Below, in pieces: positions 28,318-35,220 of a DNA stretch of 64,000 nucleotides. The DNA lies in contig JASBTZ010000008.1 in NCBI GenBank assembly GCA_030148165.1, forward strand, positions 186,001 through 250,000, in the 5' to 3' direction. This DNA comes from Bacteroidota bacterium. GTDB lineage: Bacteria; Bacteroidota; Bacteroidia; Flavobacteriales_D; Crocinitomicaceae. The notes below the pieces were generated by a model, which ran no database searches, was not told the DNA's origin, and worked only from the letters and a program-made list of their open reading frames with translations. The position numbers and the translations under genes are program-made. Within the stretch, counting starts at the first letter, position 1. Each line of letters starts with the position of its first letter.

Positions 28318-28381
28318 AAAAAGTTCAAACTTTTTGGATGATTTTAGAACAGTTATCAAATTTTGATGCTCTTATAAGGAA
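28304..28381. repeat. Dispersed repeat, copy 2 (partner at 16248-16325)
   Basis: The stretch starts GTGACCCCAAGCGG, continues with AAAAAGTTCAAACTTTTTGG and then resembles copy 1 up to a shared AAGGAA/AGGAA-type end. The two copies differ at scattered positions, which suggests an old duplication. Both lie between genes. Confidence 0.6.
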
Positions 28382-28465
28382 GGCTTCTAACCGGAATTCA
28401 AATTAATTCTTTCGCAAGGAGAATAGCGGATTGCAGAATTTGGCGTCTAGATTCGACCTCTAGGT

Positions 28466-28590
28466 GGGTAACCTACGCCAACGTAAGGGCTCACCACAAA
28501 GATTGTTTTCTTAAATATAGATTTTCTTCTTGAGTATGATCTGTTGAACAAGGTAAGATTTCCCTTATGGGGCGTAGGTGATGTTAGCGG
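28466..28590 (-). other. attC-like recombination site of the methyltransferase cassette
   Basis: Outer TAACC (28469) and GTTAGCGG (28583-28590) flank two paired arm segments: CCTACGCC (28472-28479) with GGCGTAGG (28571-28578), and TAAGGG (28484-28489) with CCCTTA (28562-28567). This is an imperfect hairpin with the layout of an integron attC site. Read on the minus strand its first core is CCGCTAAC. That is the exact complement of the GTTAGCGG that starts the same cassette at 29356, as expected for a cassette and its own attC. Confidence 0.6.
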
Positions 28591-28614
28591 TATTCTTTAA
28601 TGGATAATCAATCA

Positions 28615-29307
28615 TTAGTCCTTTATCTTAAATACAAACCAGCATCTATCATTTCCGGCAGATCTTTTTTCGGTTAGTTTAAAACCACTTTTTGACATTA
28701 ATTCCAAAAACTCTTCCTTAGTCATTGAGCCTTTACATAAGGTTTTATTGTCGATTTCGGGATTTTTCAGCGGCTCATAAACAATTAGCCGAGCGTTAGG
28801 CTTCATAATGCGCTTTATGTCTATAAGGATACTGTCAGGGTACTTGAAATGATGTATAGCATCACGTACAACGACTTTGTTAAATTGGTTTGATGGTAAT
28901 TCCGTAGAATACTCAGTACCAATAACGACATTAAATTGATTGGTAACTTCGACTCCTTTAATCCTTTCACATTCTATTTTGATACTATCTAAATATTCGA
29001 ATCCTTCTGCATTAACATCATTCAGATAGAATACTACTGAATCGGAGAAAATCGAGTATGTCGCGGGAAAATACCCTTGAAAACTACCGATATCTGCAAC
29101 AGTATCATGAGGCTTAAGTTTGATAAATTCCAAATCATTTTCTATCCATAGTTTTACAGTATCCTTTGTGATAGAACCTGCTCTAAGTCTGTTCAACCTG
29201 AAACCTTGATTATTACATGTTTGTGTAAAGGCAAATGATGAAGCCAATAAAAAGATTGATACTAAAAAAAGCCGACGATTTGTTGTATGACAATAGGATG
29301 TCTGCAT
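28615..29307 (-). CDS. Exported SAM-dependent methyltransferase-like protein
   Basis: The 230-residue protein has a signal peptide (RRLFLVSIFLLASSFAFTQTC). A Rossmann methyltransferase domain follows, with motif I as DTVADIGSFQGYF (~residue 70), the acidic strand VVFYLNDVNAEG, the post-motif segment FNKVVVRDAIHHFKYPDSIL and the strand ARLIVYEPLKNPE. The export signal is odd because S-adenosylmethionine is cytoplasmic; the domain may be a non-catalytic binder. The gene lies alone between two attC-like sites on the minus strand, with 24 bases from its stop to the first and 42 from its start to the second. It therefore looks like the single gene of a mobile integron-type cassette. Confidence 0.75.
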   Translation of the reverse strand: MQTSYCHTTNRRLFLVSIFLLASSFAFTQTCNNQGFRLNRLRAGSITKDTVKLWIENDLEFIKLKPHDTVADIGSFQGYFPATYSIFSDSVVFYLNDVNAEGFEYLDSIKIECERIKGVEVTNQFNVVIGTEYSTELPSNQFNKVVVRDAIHHFKYPDSILIDIKRIMKPNARLIVYEPLKNPEIDNKTLCKGSMTKEEFLELMSKSGFKLTEKRSAGNDRCWFVFKIKD

Positions 29308-29348
29308 CTATATTGGAATAGTTATTCTTTGGTTACCTCTTTCAATTA

Positions 29349-29481
29349 CCGCTAACGTTTTGCGGCTACGCAACGGTGCAACGCGCAATCAATGTTGTTT
29401 TTCTAAGATAAGTTATTTGAGTGAGAAGGATTAATTATTCGAAGAATGAACTTGCACTGGAGCGTAGGTGCTGTTATAAGC
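29349..29481 (-). other. attC-like recombination site of the neighbouring cassette
   Basis: CCGCTAAC (29349-29356) and GTTATAAGC (29473-29481) form the outer cores. Inside, CTACGC (29366-29371) pairs with GCGTAG (29462-29467) and GTGCAA (29376-29381) with TTGCAC (29452-29457). This is a second attC-like folded site. On the minus strand it ends with GTTAGCGG, the start of the methyltransferase cassette. Its first core, GCTTATAAC, complements the GTTATAAGC that begins the next cassette at 29892. Confidence 0.6.
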
Positions 29482-29892
29482 AGCTTATTTCAACCACCGA
29501 ACTATTCCCATATTGCCTTTACTTTTTTCAGGAGCTAAAAAAGTAAAACAAAAAGAGCCCTTGCGCTTGTATAACATTACCACCTGTTATGAGCCACGTT
29601 TCGCGAATTCGAAGAACTCACTTCGTTCAAACAGCTCCGAATTCCAGGCTTCACTTAGGCTAACAGGTGCCGGTAATAACATACAAGGCGCCCTGTTTAC
29701 ATACTGCACTTCATATTAAGAGCAAGCTGCGAGAGCTTGCTCTTATATAAGTTAATAAAAAACAGCGTCTGTTTTTTACCGCTTAAGGCTCTTTTTAATA
29801 CTGGTAAGAGTGGTGTATTTTGAAGGTGGTTGTCCCGTTTTGCCTTTTCGGAAGCGGTTGTTTAACCGGCAAAACTACTCATTGCTTATAAC
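29473..29892 (-). other. Gene-poor integron-like cassette of nested inverted repeats
   Basis: The ends are GTTATAAGC (29473-29481) and GCTTATAAC (29884-29892). Nested inside are CAACCACC (29491) with GGTGGTTG (29825), AAAAAGAGCC (29550-29559) with GGCTCTTTTT (29787-29796), and GTTTTGCC (29837) with GGCAAAAC (29868). A long imperfect inverted repeat has arms 29563-29595 and 29658-29691. Two perfect hairpins also occur, at 29718-29744 (10-base stem) and 29757-29777 (9-base stem). No credible gene was found on either strand. It is probably a structured non-coding cassette or stacked recombination sites. Confidence 0.5.
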
Positions 29893-30331
29893 TTATTTAT
29901 ATACACTACAAAATAGTACATAACATGATAAATTGGAAGACTATGTACACATTTATACTTTATTCTAGTTAGGTTGTCGGACAACAGGCTTCAACACGAC
30001 TTCGCATTAAGCAGATTTAGAGGTATTTATCCGAATGAATTCGGATCAAGGTGAATGAATGGCGAATAGTGTTTTGCGGCAATACTATCGCCACACGTAT
30101 TTAATTATTATGTTTCAAGAAAACGAAAGTCCGTTAGATTGACTTTTATTGGAATAAGGCAGTGTTATATGAACTTCGGTGACTTGATTTTCAGTTTCGA
30201 TTCTAGATAGAATCATGTTCGGTTATCTGGAAGTCAGACTTGTATTTTTTCCTCTGGAATCTAACTCTCGTATCTTTTAATTCAAATTATTTAATCTATT
30301 TTAATCAAAAGACACCAAATCAGAGATTCTT
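29893..30331. other. Gap with two hairpins
   Basis: Two compact inverted repeats are visible. ATCCGAATGAATTCGGAT (30029-30046) has 7-base arms and a 4-base loop. TGGCGAATAGT (30060-30070) pairs with ACTATCGCCA (30083-30092) with one bulge. GTGTTATATG near 30164 resembles the cassette core sequences to the left. No gene was seen. The gap probably continues the integron-like region. Confidence 0.45.
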
Positions 30332-32152
30332 ATGCGTCTTCTAACAATTTACGTTTTATTACTTGTATCCTGTCATACGGTCTATTCACAACAAGGGACA
30401 AGTGAACAGCAATATACGATCAGTGCTTTGATCATTGATTCGATCAGCATGAAGCCAATGCCTTTCGTATCGGTTTATAAACTGCGCGATAAAAATGGAA
30501 CCATCAGTAATTTTAATGGAAACTTCGTTCTAGAAGGTGTTCTTTTGAACGATACCATTGTTTTTTCCTATACAGGTTACGAAAAAAAACACATTGCAGC
30601 AGTCGATGCAATCGAGCATGACACAATATCTCTACTTGCAGAAGCACAGCTAATTGATAAAGTAGTAGTTCTTGCTGATAATTCAATGCTTTATGATCTT
30701 ATATCGAAGTGCCAAAAAACAAAAATGCGTGATAAGCGAACAGCAAAAACATATTTGGAACTTCGCTCATTTCAAAGAAATAAACAAGTAGAACTTTACG
30801 AAGCATATTATAACGGCTCTTTCAAAGGGTTTGAAATTACAGGTCTTGAAATGAAGAACGCGAGATTAACATTTGCACCAATATCAAAAAGACTGATAAG
30901 TACTTCAGCAGATATAAGTACACAAATCGTCAAATATGACCTGTTCGGTGAAAGCAGCCTTTTTCCTTATAGTCCTTTTAATCTTGGAAAAAGAGAATTA
31001 AAGGCCATTTATAAATTGCATCTCCTTAAAAAGTACTACAATGACAACGATAGAACAATCTATGTAATCAATTTTGATCCACGCCATGATGATAACATTT
31101 TCTTCAACGGAACAGTCTGGATTGACTCTCTAAGCAATGAAATTGTCAAGGTAAAACTTGAAATTAAAGACACATTCCGTTATCCCTTTACATCTTTCTA
31201 TGGAAGCTTGAATGAAGTCAACAATGTTGATCTCTCTATTACCAGAACATATCAACATGGTAAAAAACACCAGATGCAACTTCAGTCTGTTAATTACAGT
31301 TACGCATACGATTATTCAAGGAAAGTTGATAGTATACTAGGTGGACAAAACATACCTGGTTTGGATTCTACATTCAGAGTTTCCGCAGAGGCCATACTTT
31401 ATATTTATGATTATGAACATAAATTCATACTGCCTTACTTCAATTTTACAGAATCCAGATTTACCGATTTTATAAAGATGAACGCAATACAAGATAACCC
31501 GGCATTCTGGCACTGCCTTAGAGAGTTTAAAGCCAGTTCAGATCAAGCTAAAAATGAACTTTTCATGTCAGATAGTACAAATGTATCTGGGAAGGTGTTA
31601 TTGGGGTCGAAAGCAAATAAGTTTCAGGGTAATTGGAGCAGTTTGAATTTTCTACCAGGAGAATACATCAATTGGCATAAGGCTAAGCGTGTACGTTTGT
31701 GGGACCTCGGAAAGCGTGTGACCCCACGTGATTCAACCGTAGAAATAATTGATTACTATAATTTGGATGTTCAAATTTTTCTCGATGTCAACGAAGTTTG
31801 CGATTCTATTCAGGTAATTACCAGGACAATGTTTGACCCATTCAACACCTATTACAGGTATCCGATGACCGTAGAATCAGATGCATTCGTTAATATCTAT
31901 TTCGACCTAATGGAAATACAGCGGCGCAAGCTTGACGCGCAAATTCGAAAGTGTGGCAATAATACCGTCAAAATAGGAAGGACATATAATAAGTTCATCG
32001 AAGATTCAAAATCGCTTGCATTTAAATACTTCAGAGCTGTTGATAGGGGAACGAATAGAGAAGAATTAAAATGGTGGAATGATCTGGTATTAAAGGAACT
32101 GGATATTGATAACTTTGCCATTTACGGACTGTATGAAGCTCCCTCAGAATAG
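30332..32152 (+). CDS. Exported protein with carboxypeptidase-regulatory-like domain
   Basis: The 606-residue protein begins with a signal peptide (MRLLTIYVLLLVSCHTVYSQQ). It is followed by a CarboxypepD_reg-like (CNA-B type) domain at about residues 28-95 (ALIIDSISMKPMPFVSVYKL ... FSYTGYEKKHI). This domain is typical of Bacteroidota envelope proteins. The remaining ~500 residues include long beta-strand stretches such as DGTVWIDSLSNEIVKVKLEI-type lipoprotein-localisation-like folds (WIDSLSNEIVKVKLEIKD) and a polar C-terminus with aromatic and charged residues. It is similar in organisation to DUF5686-type proteins but lacks a clear barrel. It stands alone, followed by a terminator-like hairpin. 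The role is unknown, probably at the envelope. Confidence 0.65.
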   Translation: MRLLTIYVLLLVSCHTVYSQQGTSEQQYTISALIIDSISMKPMPFVSVYKLRDKNGTISNFNGNFVLEGVLLNDTIVFSYTGYEKKHIAAVDAIEHDTISLLAEAQLIDKVVVLADNSMLYDLISKCQKTKMRDKRTAKTYLELRSFQRNKQVELYEAYYNGSFKGFEITGLEMKNARLTFAPISKRLISTSADISTQIVKYDLFGESSLFPYSPFNLGKRELKAIYKLHLLKKYYNDNDRTIYVINFDPRHDDNIFFNGTVWIDSLSNEIVKVKLEIKDTFRYPFTSFYGSLNEVNNVDLSITRTYQHGKKHQMQLQSVNYSYAYDYSRKVDSILGGQNIPGLDSTFRVSAEAILYIYDYEHKFILPYFNFTESRFTDFIKMNAIQDNPAFWHCLREFKASSDQAKNELFMSDSTNVSGKVLLGSKANKFQGNWSSLNFLPGEYINWHKAKRVRLWDLGKRVTPRDSTVEIIDYYNLDVQIFLDVNEVCDSIQVITRTMFDPFNTYYRYPMTVESDAFVNIYFDLMEIQRRKLDAQIRKCGNNTVKIGRTYNKFIEDSKSLAFKYFRAVDRGTNREELKWWNDLVLKELDIDNFAIYGLYEAPSE

Positions 32153-32288
32153 ATAGCTTCATCCTGAAGCATATATACTATAGTAAAAATGACCACAATA
32201 GGATTCAAACCTTGTATAGAAAGATGTGGCTTTCTGCAAAATAATACATCCCCGCATCCATCCCCCGAGCGAAAACGGATAAAAAGCA

Positions 32289-32322
32289 AAAACCCTTGAA
32301 AGCTAATGCTACCAAGGGTTTT
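32289..32322. terminator. Terminator-like hairpin
   Basis: AAAACCCTTG (32289-32298) and CAAGGGTTTT (32313-32322) form a perfect 10-base stem with a 14-base loop and T/A-rich flanks on both sides. It could end transcription of the 30332 gene and of the minus-strand HTH gene. Confidence 0.65.
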
Positions 32323-32545
32323 CTATTCCTCCAGCCATAGAGGCGTATCTTTGTTGGCGGTCTGGACGGGAAACCATCTAGAACGCTGTGTCTCTTTATT
32401 TATAAGGAATAACGACTATGTCAATTTACTCAGGTGACAGAATAGGTGACATAAATATCAGTCCGTATTATTACAATTTGAAAGAACAATTCTAGGGCTA
32501 AGATACTGAATTGATGTAGAAAATAGAAGTAAACAGTACTAAATA
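32323..32545. other. Remainder of the gap before the small HTH gene
   Basis: No gene was recognised. AGGTGACA occurs twice 12 bases apart (32432-32439 and 32444-32451), about one helical turn, and may be a binding site. A partly palindromic TCTGGA...TCTAGA segment lies near 32363-32386. Confidence 0.35.
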
Positions 32546-32737
32546 TTATAGCTTCAATGAGGATTCTACTTCCTCTTTATTTAAGCCCATGTAATCGCAG
32601 AATTCTGAGATGGAGATCAGTTGATGCTTGTCTTTGTTTAGGCTCTCTTTAATGCGCTGAATAATGAGTCTGCAGTGTCTTTGGCTAAGACCTGTGAGGA
32701 TGGCTACATCTTTTGGGTATATCACGACTCTTTTCAT
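32546..32737 (-). CDS. Small HTH DNA-binding protein
   Basis: The 63 residues MKRVVIYPKDVAILTGLSQRHCRLIIQRIKESLNKD... read as a helix-turn-helix of the excisionase/MerR-like or phage-regulator type: PKDVAILTGLS is the first helix and turn, and RHCRLIIQRIKES the recognition helix. A second short helical segment (SISEFCDYMGLNKEEVE) follows. The protein is cytoplasmic and complete. Two copies of ATCCATAC lie 5-24 bases upstream of its start and may be its own operator. It is divergent from the small-gene set beginning at 32960 and may regulate it. Confidence 0.7.
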   Translation of the reverse strand: MKRVVIYPKDVAILTGLSQRHCRLIIQRIKESLNKDKHQLISISEFCDYMGLNKEEVESSLKL

Positions 32738-32742
32738 ACACT

Positions 32743-32761
32743 ATCCATACTTGATCCATAC
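32743..32761. promoter_or_regulatory. Direct repeat ATCCATAC x2
   Basis: ATCCATAC is present at 32743-32750 and 32754-32761, an 11-base repeat distance (one helical turn), just upstream of the small HTH gene. It is followed by TATGGA (32768-32773), a partial inverted copy of the same site. This is a candidate operator. Confidence 0.4.
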
Positions 32762-32959
32762 ATGTGCTATGGAGTTGGTATCTACAAAAATACACTTCAA
32801 AAGTGGTGTTTCAATGGACTAATTCGGTGCAAAACGGTTGTTTAATTATGATACGGATACGCTGATTTTGAGGACTTAAAACAAAGCTCAACATTTGTCT
32901 TGCATGCTGGTGAAATGGTCGACCAGAAAACGGACCTATTAATGCAAACGACATGTATC

Positions 32960-33709
32960 ATGGCAAGACAAAAAGGTATAATCAAATTGACAGGTAAAGT
33001 AGGCGATTTATCGTTCTACAAGTCTAAAGATGGCTACCTCGCTCGTGAGAAAGGAGGAGTTGAAGCAGACCGAATCAAGAATGATCCGGCGTTCGTGAGA
33101 ACCCGAGAGAATGGTAAGGAATTCGGAACATCTGCAAGCTCTGGGAAGTTGTTGAGAGATTCTATTCGAACTATGATGCAAAATGCATCGGATGGGCGTG
33201 TGACTTCACGACTTACCAAGATCATGACTCAGATTAAAAACATGGATCCGACAAGTGTACGTGGAGAGAGAAATGTGGGGGTTGGAATTGCTCAAGCAGG
33301 AGCTCTAGAGCTTTTGAAAGGGTTCAACTTCAACAAGCAAGCTGTGCTTGGTTCGATCCTGTTTAATCCTTATGCGGTAAACGTTGGTACGGGTGAAATC
33401 ACCTTGGACAACTTTGTTCCATTAAATGAAGTAAGTGCGCCTGCTGGTGCCACACACATCACATTGCGTGGAGCATGGGCGAAGATCGATTTTGCAACTG
33501 GTGAAGCGGATGTTCAAGAAACAAACGCTGTTAACTTATTGCTAGACGCGACTTCTTCCAACGTTGTTCTGACTCCTGCAGCTGCGGCAGCAGGTACAGG
33601 AAATGATCTGTTCCTTCTCATGTTGGAGTTCTTCCAGGAAGTGAATGGTGCGCAGTATGTTCTTAAGAACGGTGCGTACAACGCTCTGAGCATTGTCGAA
33701 GCACAATAA
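32960..33709 (+). CDS. Conserved Bacteroidota hypothetical protein (MARQKG type)
   Basis: I chose the ATG at 32960, since MARQKGIIKLTGKVGDLSFYKSKDGYLAREKGGV is the start seen in the family as I remember it; the in-frame ATG at 32900 adds 20 unlike residues. The 249-residue protein opens with a basic N-terminus. A helical part (RTRENGKEFGTSASSGKLLRDSI) and a C-terminal beta-rich half with an Ala-rich turn (TPAAAAAGTG) follow. There is no signal peptide. It precedes a run of small genes. The function is unknown. The fold looks compatible with a phage tail-tube-like or DNA-binding role, but this is not established. Confidence 0.7.
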   Translation: MARQKGIIKLTGKVGDLSFYKSKDGYLAREKGGVEADRIKNDPAFVRTRENGKEFGTSASSGKLLRDSIRTMMQNASDGRVTSRLTKIMTQIKNMDPTSVRGERNVGVGIAQAGALELLKGFNFNKQAVLGSILFNPYAVNVGTGEITLDNFVPLNEVSAPAGATHITLRGAWAKIDFATGEADVQETNAVNLLLDATSSNVVLTPAAAAAGTGNDLFLLMLEFFQEVNGAQYVLKNGAYNALSIVEAQ

Positions 33710-33716
33710 GAAAGTT

Positions 33717-33995
33717 ATGGCTAACGGTAAGTTTAAAGACAAGCTAAAGTCCTTCTTCACAAGATGTGGAGCTGAGACACCACCTTTCTTCAAGAAGCTT
33801 CGCACAATCGGATTGATGGTAGCAGCTGCAGGAACTGCGGTTGTTGCTGCTCCGATTGCTCTCCCTGCAGCAGTTGTTACAATTGGTGGATACCTCATCG
33901 TAGGTGGAACCGTAGCAACGGCAGTAAGTCAGGCAGCGATTGACGACTCGGAAGATTGTCCACTTGAGGATTCCCCATCCGGTTCAGGGGATTAG
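33717..33995 (+). CDS. Small membrane protein
   Basis: Using the ATG 7 bases after the preceding stop gives 92 residues: a basic, Phe-rich N-terminus (MANGKFKDKLKSFFTRCG), one or two hydrophobic segments (IGLMVAAAGTAVVAAPIALPAAVVTIGGYLIVGG) and a short acidic tail (DDSEDCPLEDSPSGSGD). The longer start at 33693 overlaps the previous gene. It looks like a small inner-membrane protein or holin-like protein. It is co-directional with the genes on both sides. No family was recognised. Confidence 0.6.
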   Translation: MANGKFKDKLKSFFTRCGAETPPFFKKLRTIGLMVAAAGTAVVAAPIALPAAVVTIGGYLIVGGTVATAVSQAAIDDSEDCPLEDSPSGSGD

Positions 33996-34019
33996 AATTG
34001 AGAACCCAAAAAGTTAATC

Positions 34020-34051
34020 GGTTCGCCCTGGTTGCTAAACCAAGGCGAACC
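34020..34051 (+). promoter_or_regulatory. Hairpin ending at the start codon of the next gene
   Basis: GGTTCGCCCTGGTT (34020-34033) pairs with AACCAAGGCGAACC (34038-34051) with one mismatch and a 4-base loop. The ATG of the next gene follows directly at 34052. In mRNA this stem would sit where a ribosome binds, so it may control translation. It has no U-tract and so is less likely to be a terminator. Confidence 0.5.
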
Positions 34052-34330
34052 ATGTTTCAAATTGAAATGGAAAATAGTTCGAAAGAAGAAATTCAGATAA
34101 ATGTAGCACTCAAGCCACGATTCAAGGCAGGATCTGACTTGAGTAATCGCGTGAATTCGGTTGAAGCTTCGGTGAAACGCAGACCTCGCTTTAAAGCAGG
34201 ATCAGAGTTGAGTGGTAAGGTGAATCTAACCATCAACGTGGATCATGAAACTACTGCGGAAGAAGAGATCTTGACTTTATCGCTAAAACTATCTGAAGAA
34301 GCTTTGGAAGTTCCAGACACAGAAGCTTAA
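34052..34330 (+). CDS. Small protein with two PRFKAGSDLS repeats
   Basis: From the ATG at 34052 the protein has 92 residues. An upstream TTG start at 33998 is possible, but the hairpin argues for the ATG. It carries two copies of a repeat, KPRFKAGSDLSNRVNSVE and RPRFKAGSELSGKVNLTI, separated by a short linker, then an acidic tail. A third copy occurs in the gene at 34551. At DNA level the copies differ mainly at third codon positions while the residues stay the same, so the motif is under selection. It has no signal peptide. I do not recognise the family. Confidence 0.7.
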   Translation: MFQIEMENSSKEEIQINVALKPRFKAGSDLSNRVNSVEASVKRRPRFKAGSELSGKVNLTINVDHETTAEEEILTLSLKLSEEALEVPDTEA

Positions 34331-34341
34331 AAAGAGATCCA

Positions 34342-34524
34342 ATGCAAATACATCATCATGATCACACAACCGCATTAGGCACAGTAACCGGAACGGTGTT
34401 CACCGTTGCTGCGAACATTGATTCGCACGATTATGCAAAGACTGTGATTCTCGCAGGAGTTGGAGCGATTGTGAGTTTTGCAGTGAGTATGCTACTAAAG
34501 TGGATTTGGAAGAAATTAAATTGA
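34342..34524 (+). CDS. Small His-rich membrane protein (60 aa)
   Basis: The sequence is MQIHHHDHTTALGTVTGTVFTVAANIDSHDYAKTVILAGVGAIVSFAVSMLLKWIWKKLN. It has a His-rich N-terminus (IHHHDH) and two hydrophobic segments with a basic, Trp-rich C-terminus (LLKWIWKKLN), as in small inner-membrane or holin-like proteins. It starts 11 bases after the previous stop and precedes the second PRFKAGSDLS gene, which ties it to the same set. No family was recognised. Confidence 0.6.
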   Translation: MQIHHHDHTTALGTVTGTVFTVAANIDSHDYAKTVILAGVGAIVSFAVSMLLKWIWKKLN

Positions 34525-34550
34525 TTGTTTAACCCTAAAAAATTGAAGAA

Positions 34551-34748
34551 ATGACAAAGTCAAAATCTTTAAACCTGAAAGTAAAAGCGTGCAGACCACG
34601 TTTTAAAGCAGGTTCGGATCTGTCATCAAAAGTTAATCGCGTGGAGATTATCGTAAACGAGACAGAGCAGTTGGATGCGGATCGAGAGTGTATCGATACC
34701 GAATTGAACTGGGAGACTGAAGCTGAGTTGGCCGACTGTGGTCAGTAA
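34551..34748 (+). CDS. Small protein with one PRFKAGSDLS repeat
   Basis: The 65-residue protein reads MTKSKSLNLKVKACRPRFKAGSDLSSKVNRVEIIV and ends in an acidic tail. The core CRPRFKAGSDLSSKVNRVE is the third copy of the motif found twice in the gene at 34052. A basic repeat followed by an acidic tail is common to both proteins. It is the last gene before a strong terminator (34770-34801). The small genes from 32960 to 34748 are probably one transcript. The function is unknown. Confidence 0.7.
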   Translation: MTKSKSLNLKVKACRPRFKAGSDLSSKVNRVEIIVNETEQLDADRECIDTELNWETEAELADCGQ

Positions 34749-34769
34749 TTTGGCTTGATTTAAGTTCAG

Positions 34770-34801
34770 CGCCCGTTAGCCTTTGCTAGCGGGCGTTTTT
34801 T
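34770..34801 (+). terminator. Rho-independent terminator
   Basis: CGCCCGTTAGC (34770-34780) pairs with GCTAGCGGGCG (34785-34795), one G-U pair, followed by six T. It ends the small-gene set. The stem overlaps the last codons of the minus-strand SymE-like gene. Confidence 0.85.
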
Positions 34802-34967
34802 CATTCGTGATAATCAGTTTACCTTCCTGAACAATGATGTTTACCACATCGCCTGTATTAAAACCTGCATTTTCAAACCACTTACCTGCTAGGCGCAGTT
34901 CCGGAACTCTAGCATAGTTCCATCTTCGTTGTTGCATTTTTTCTGAAATCGTTAGTTTTCTTTCCAT
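34776..34967 (-). CDS. SymE-like toxin-family protein
   Basis: The 63-residue protein contains YARVPELRLAGKWFENAGFNTGDVVNIIVQEGKLIIT. This fits the SymE_toxin/AbrB-like swapped-hairpin pattern (P-x-LRL-x-G-x-W-L-x-x-AGF-x-x-G-x-x-V-x-x-x-V-x-x-G-x-L-x-I). SymE is an endonuclease-like toxin induced in SOS and held back by an antisense RNA in E. coli; in many bacteria the family is of unknown action. No antisense RNA is evident here. Its final codons are inside the terminator stem of the convergent operon, so the tail NEKTPASKG is partly dictated by that structure. It is cytoplasmic and complete. Confidence 0.75.
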   Translation of the reverse strand: MERKLTISEKMQQRRWNYARVPELRLAGKWFENAGFNTGDVVNIIVQEGKLIITNEKTPASKG

Positions 34968-35220
34968 CGTCTTTCTGTCATTAATTATTAATCACGCGCA
35001 GAGGACTGCCGCCGCATTGCGTAAGCAACCAGAAGTGCGAAAGGTGCGACGATGAACAAGGTTTTTGGGAAAAATACTACCCGCAGGGTTGGAGATTTTT
35101 TACAAAACCCTTTGGGGCTTGACCTTGGACAGCTAGAACCTTTGGACTATTTTTGATTTGGCAATGTGATGGAAGGTGGTCTATTGAATCTACATCCTAT
35201 CAACTATTAATAAATAGATT

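Larger units (their letters stand above)
27897..28465. other. Gap with repeat and inverted repeat
   Basis: No intact gene was found. The right half holds an 11-base perfect inverted repeat and the second copy of the dispersed repeat, both listed separately. A start-less minus-strand frame of about 58 codons (27953-28129) with a protein-like composition could be the tail of a lost gene, but no family was recognised. Confidence 0.5.

Noticed and set aside
29563-29691. A third attC site inside the gene-poor cassette
   Set aside because: The arms are long and complementary, but the outer cores do not have the TAAC...GTTA polarity seen in the two accepted sites.
29513-29719. 68-codon plus-strand frame
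   Set aside because: It lies across the long inverted repeat and has no protein-like features; it runs against the direction of the cassette.
32432-32451. AGGTGACA pair as a further site of the TAGGTGA regulator
   Set aside because: One copy matches the TAGGTGA half-site, but the 12-base spacing and distance from the lanthipeptide locus make chance or another protein more likely.
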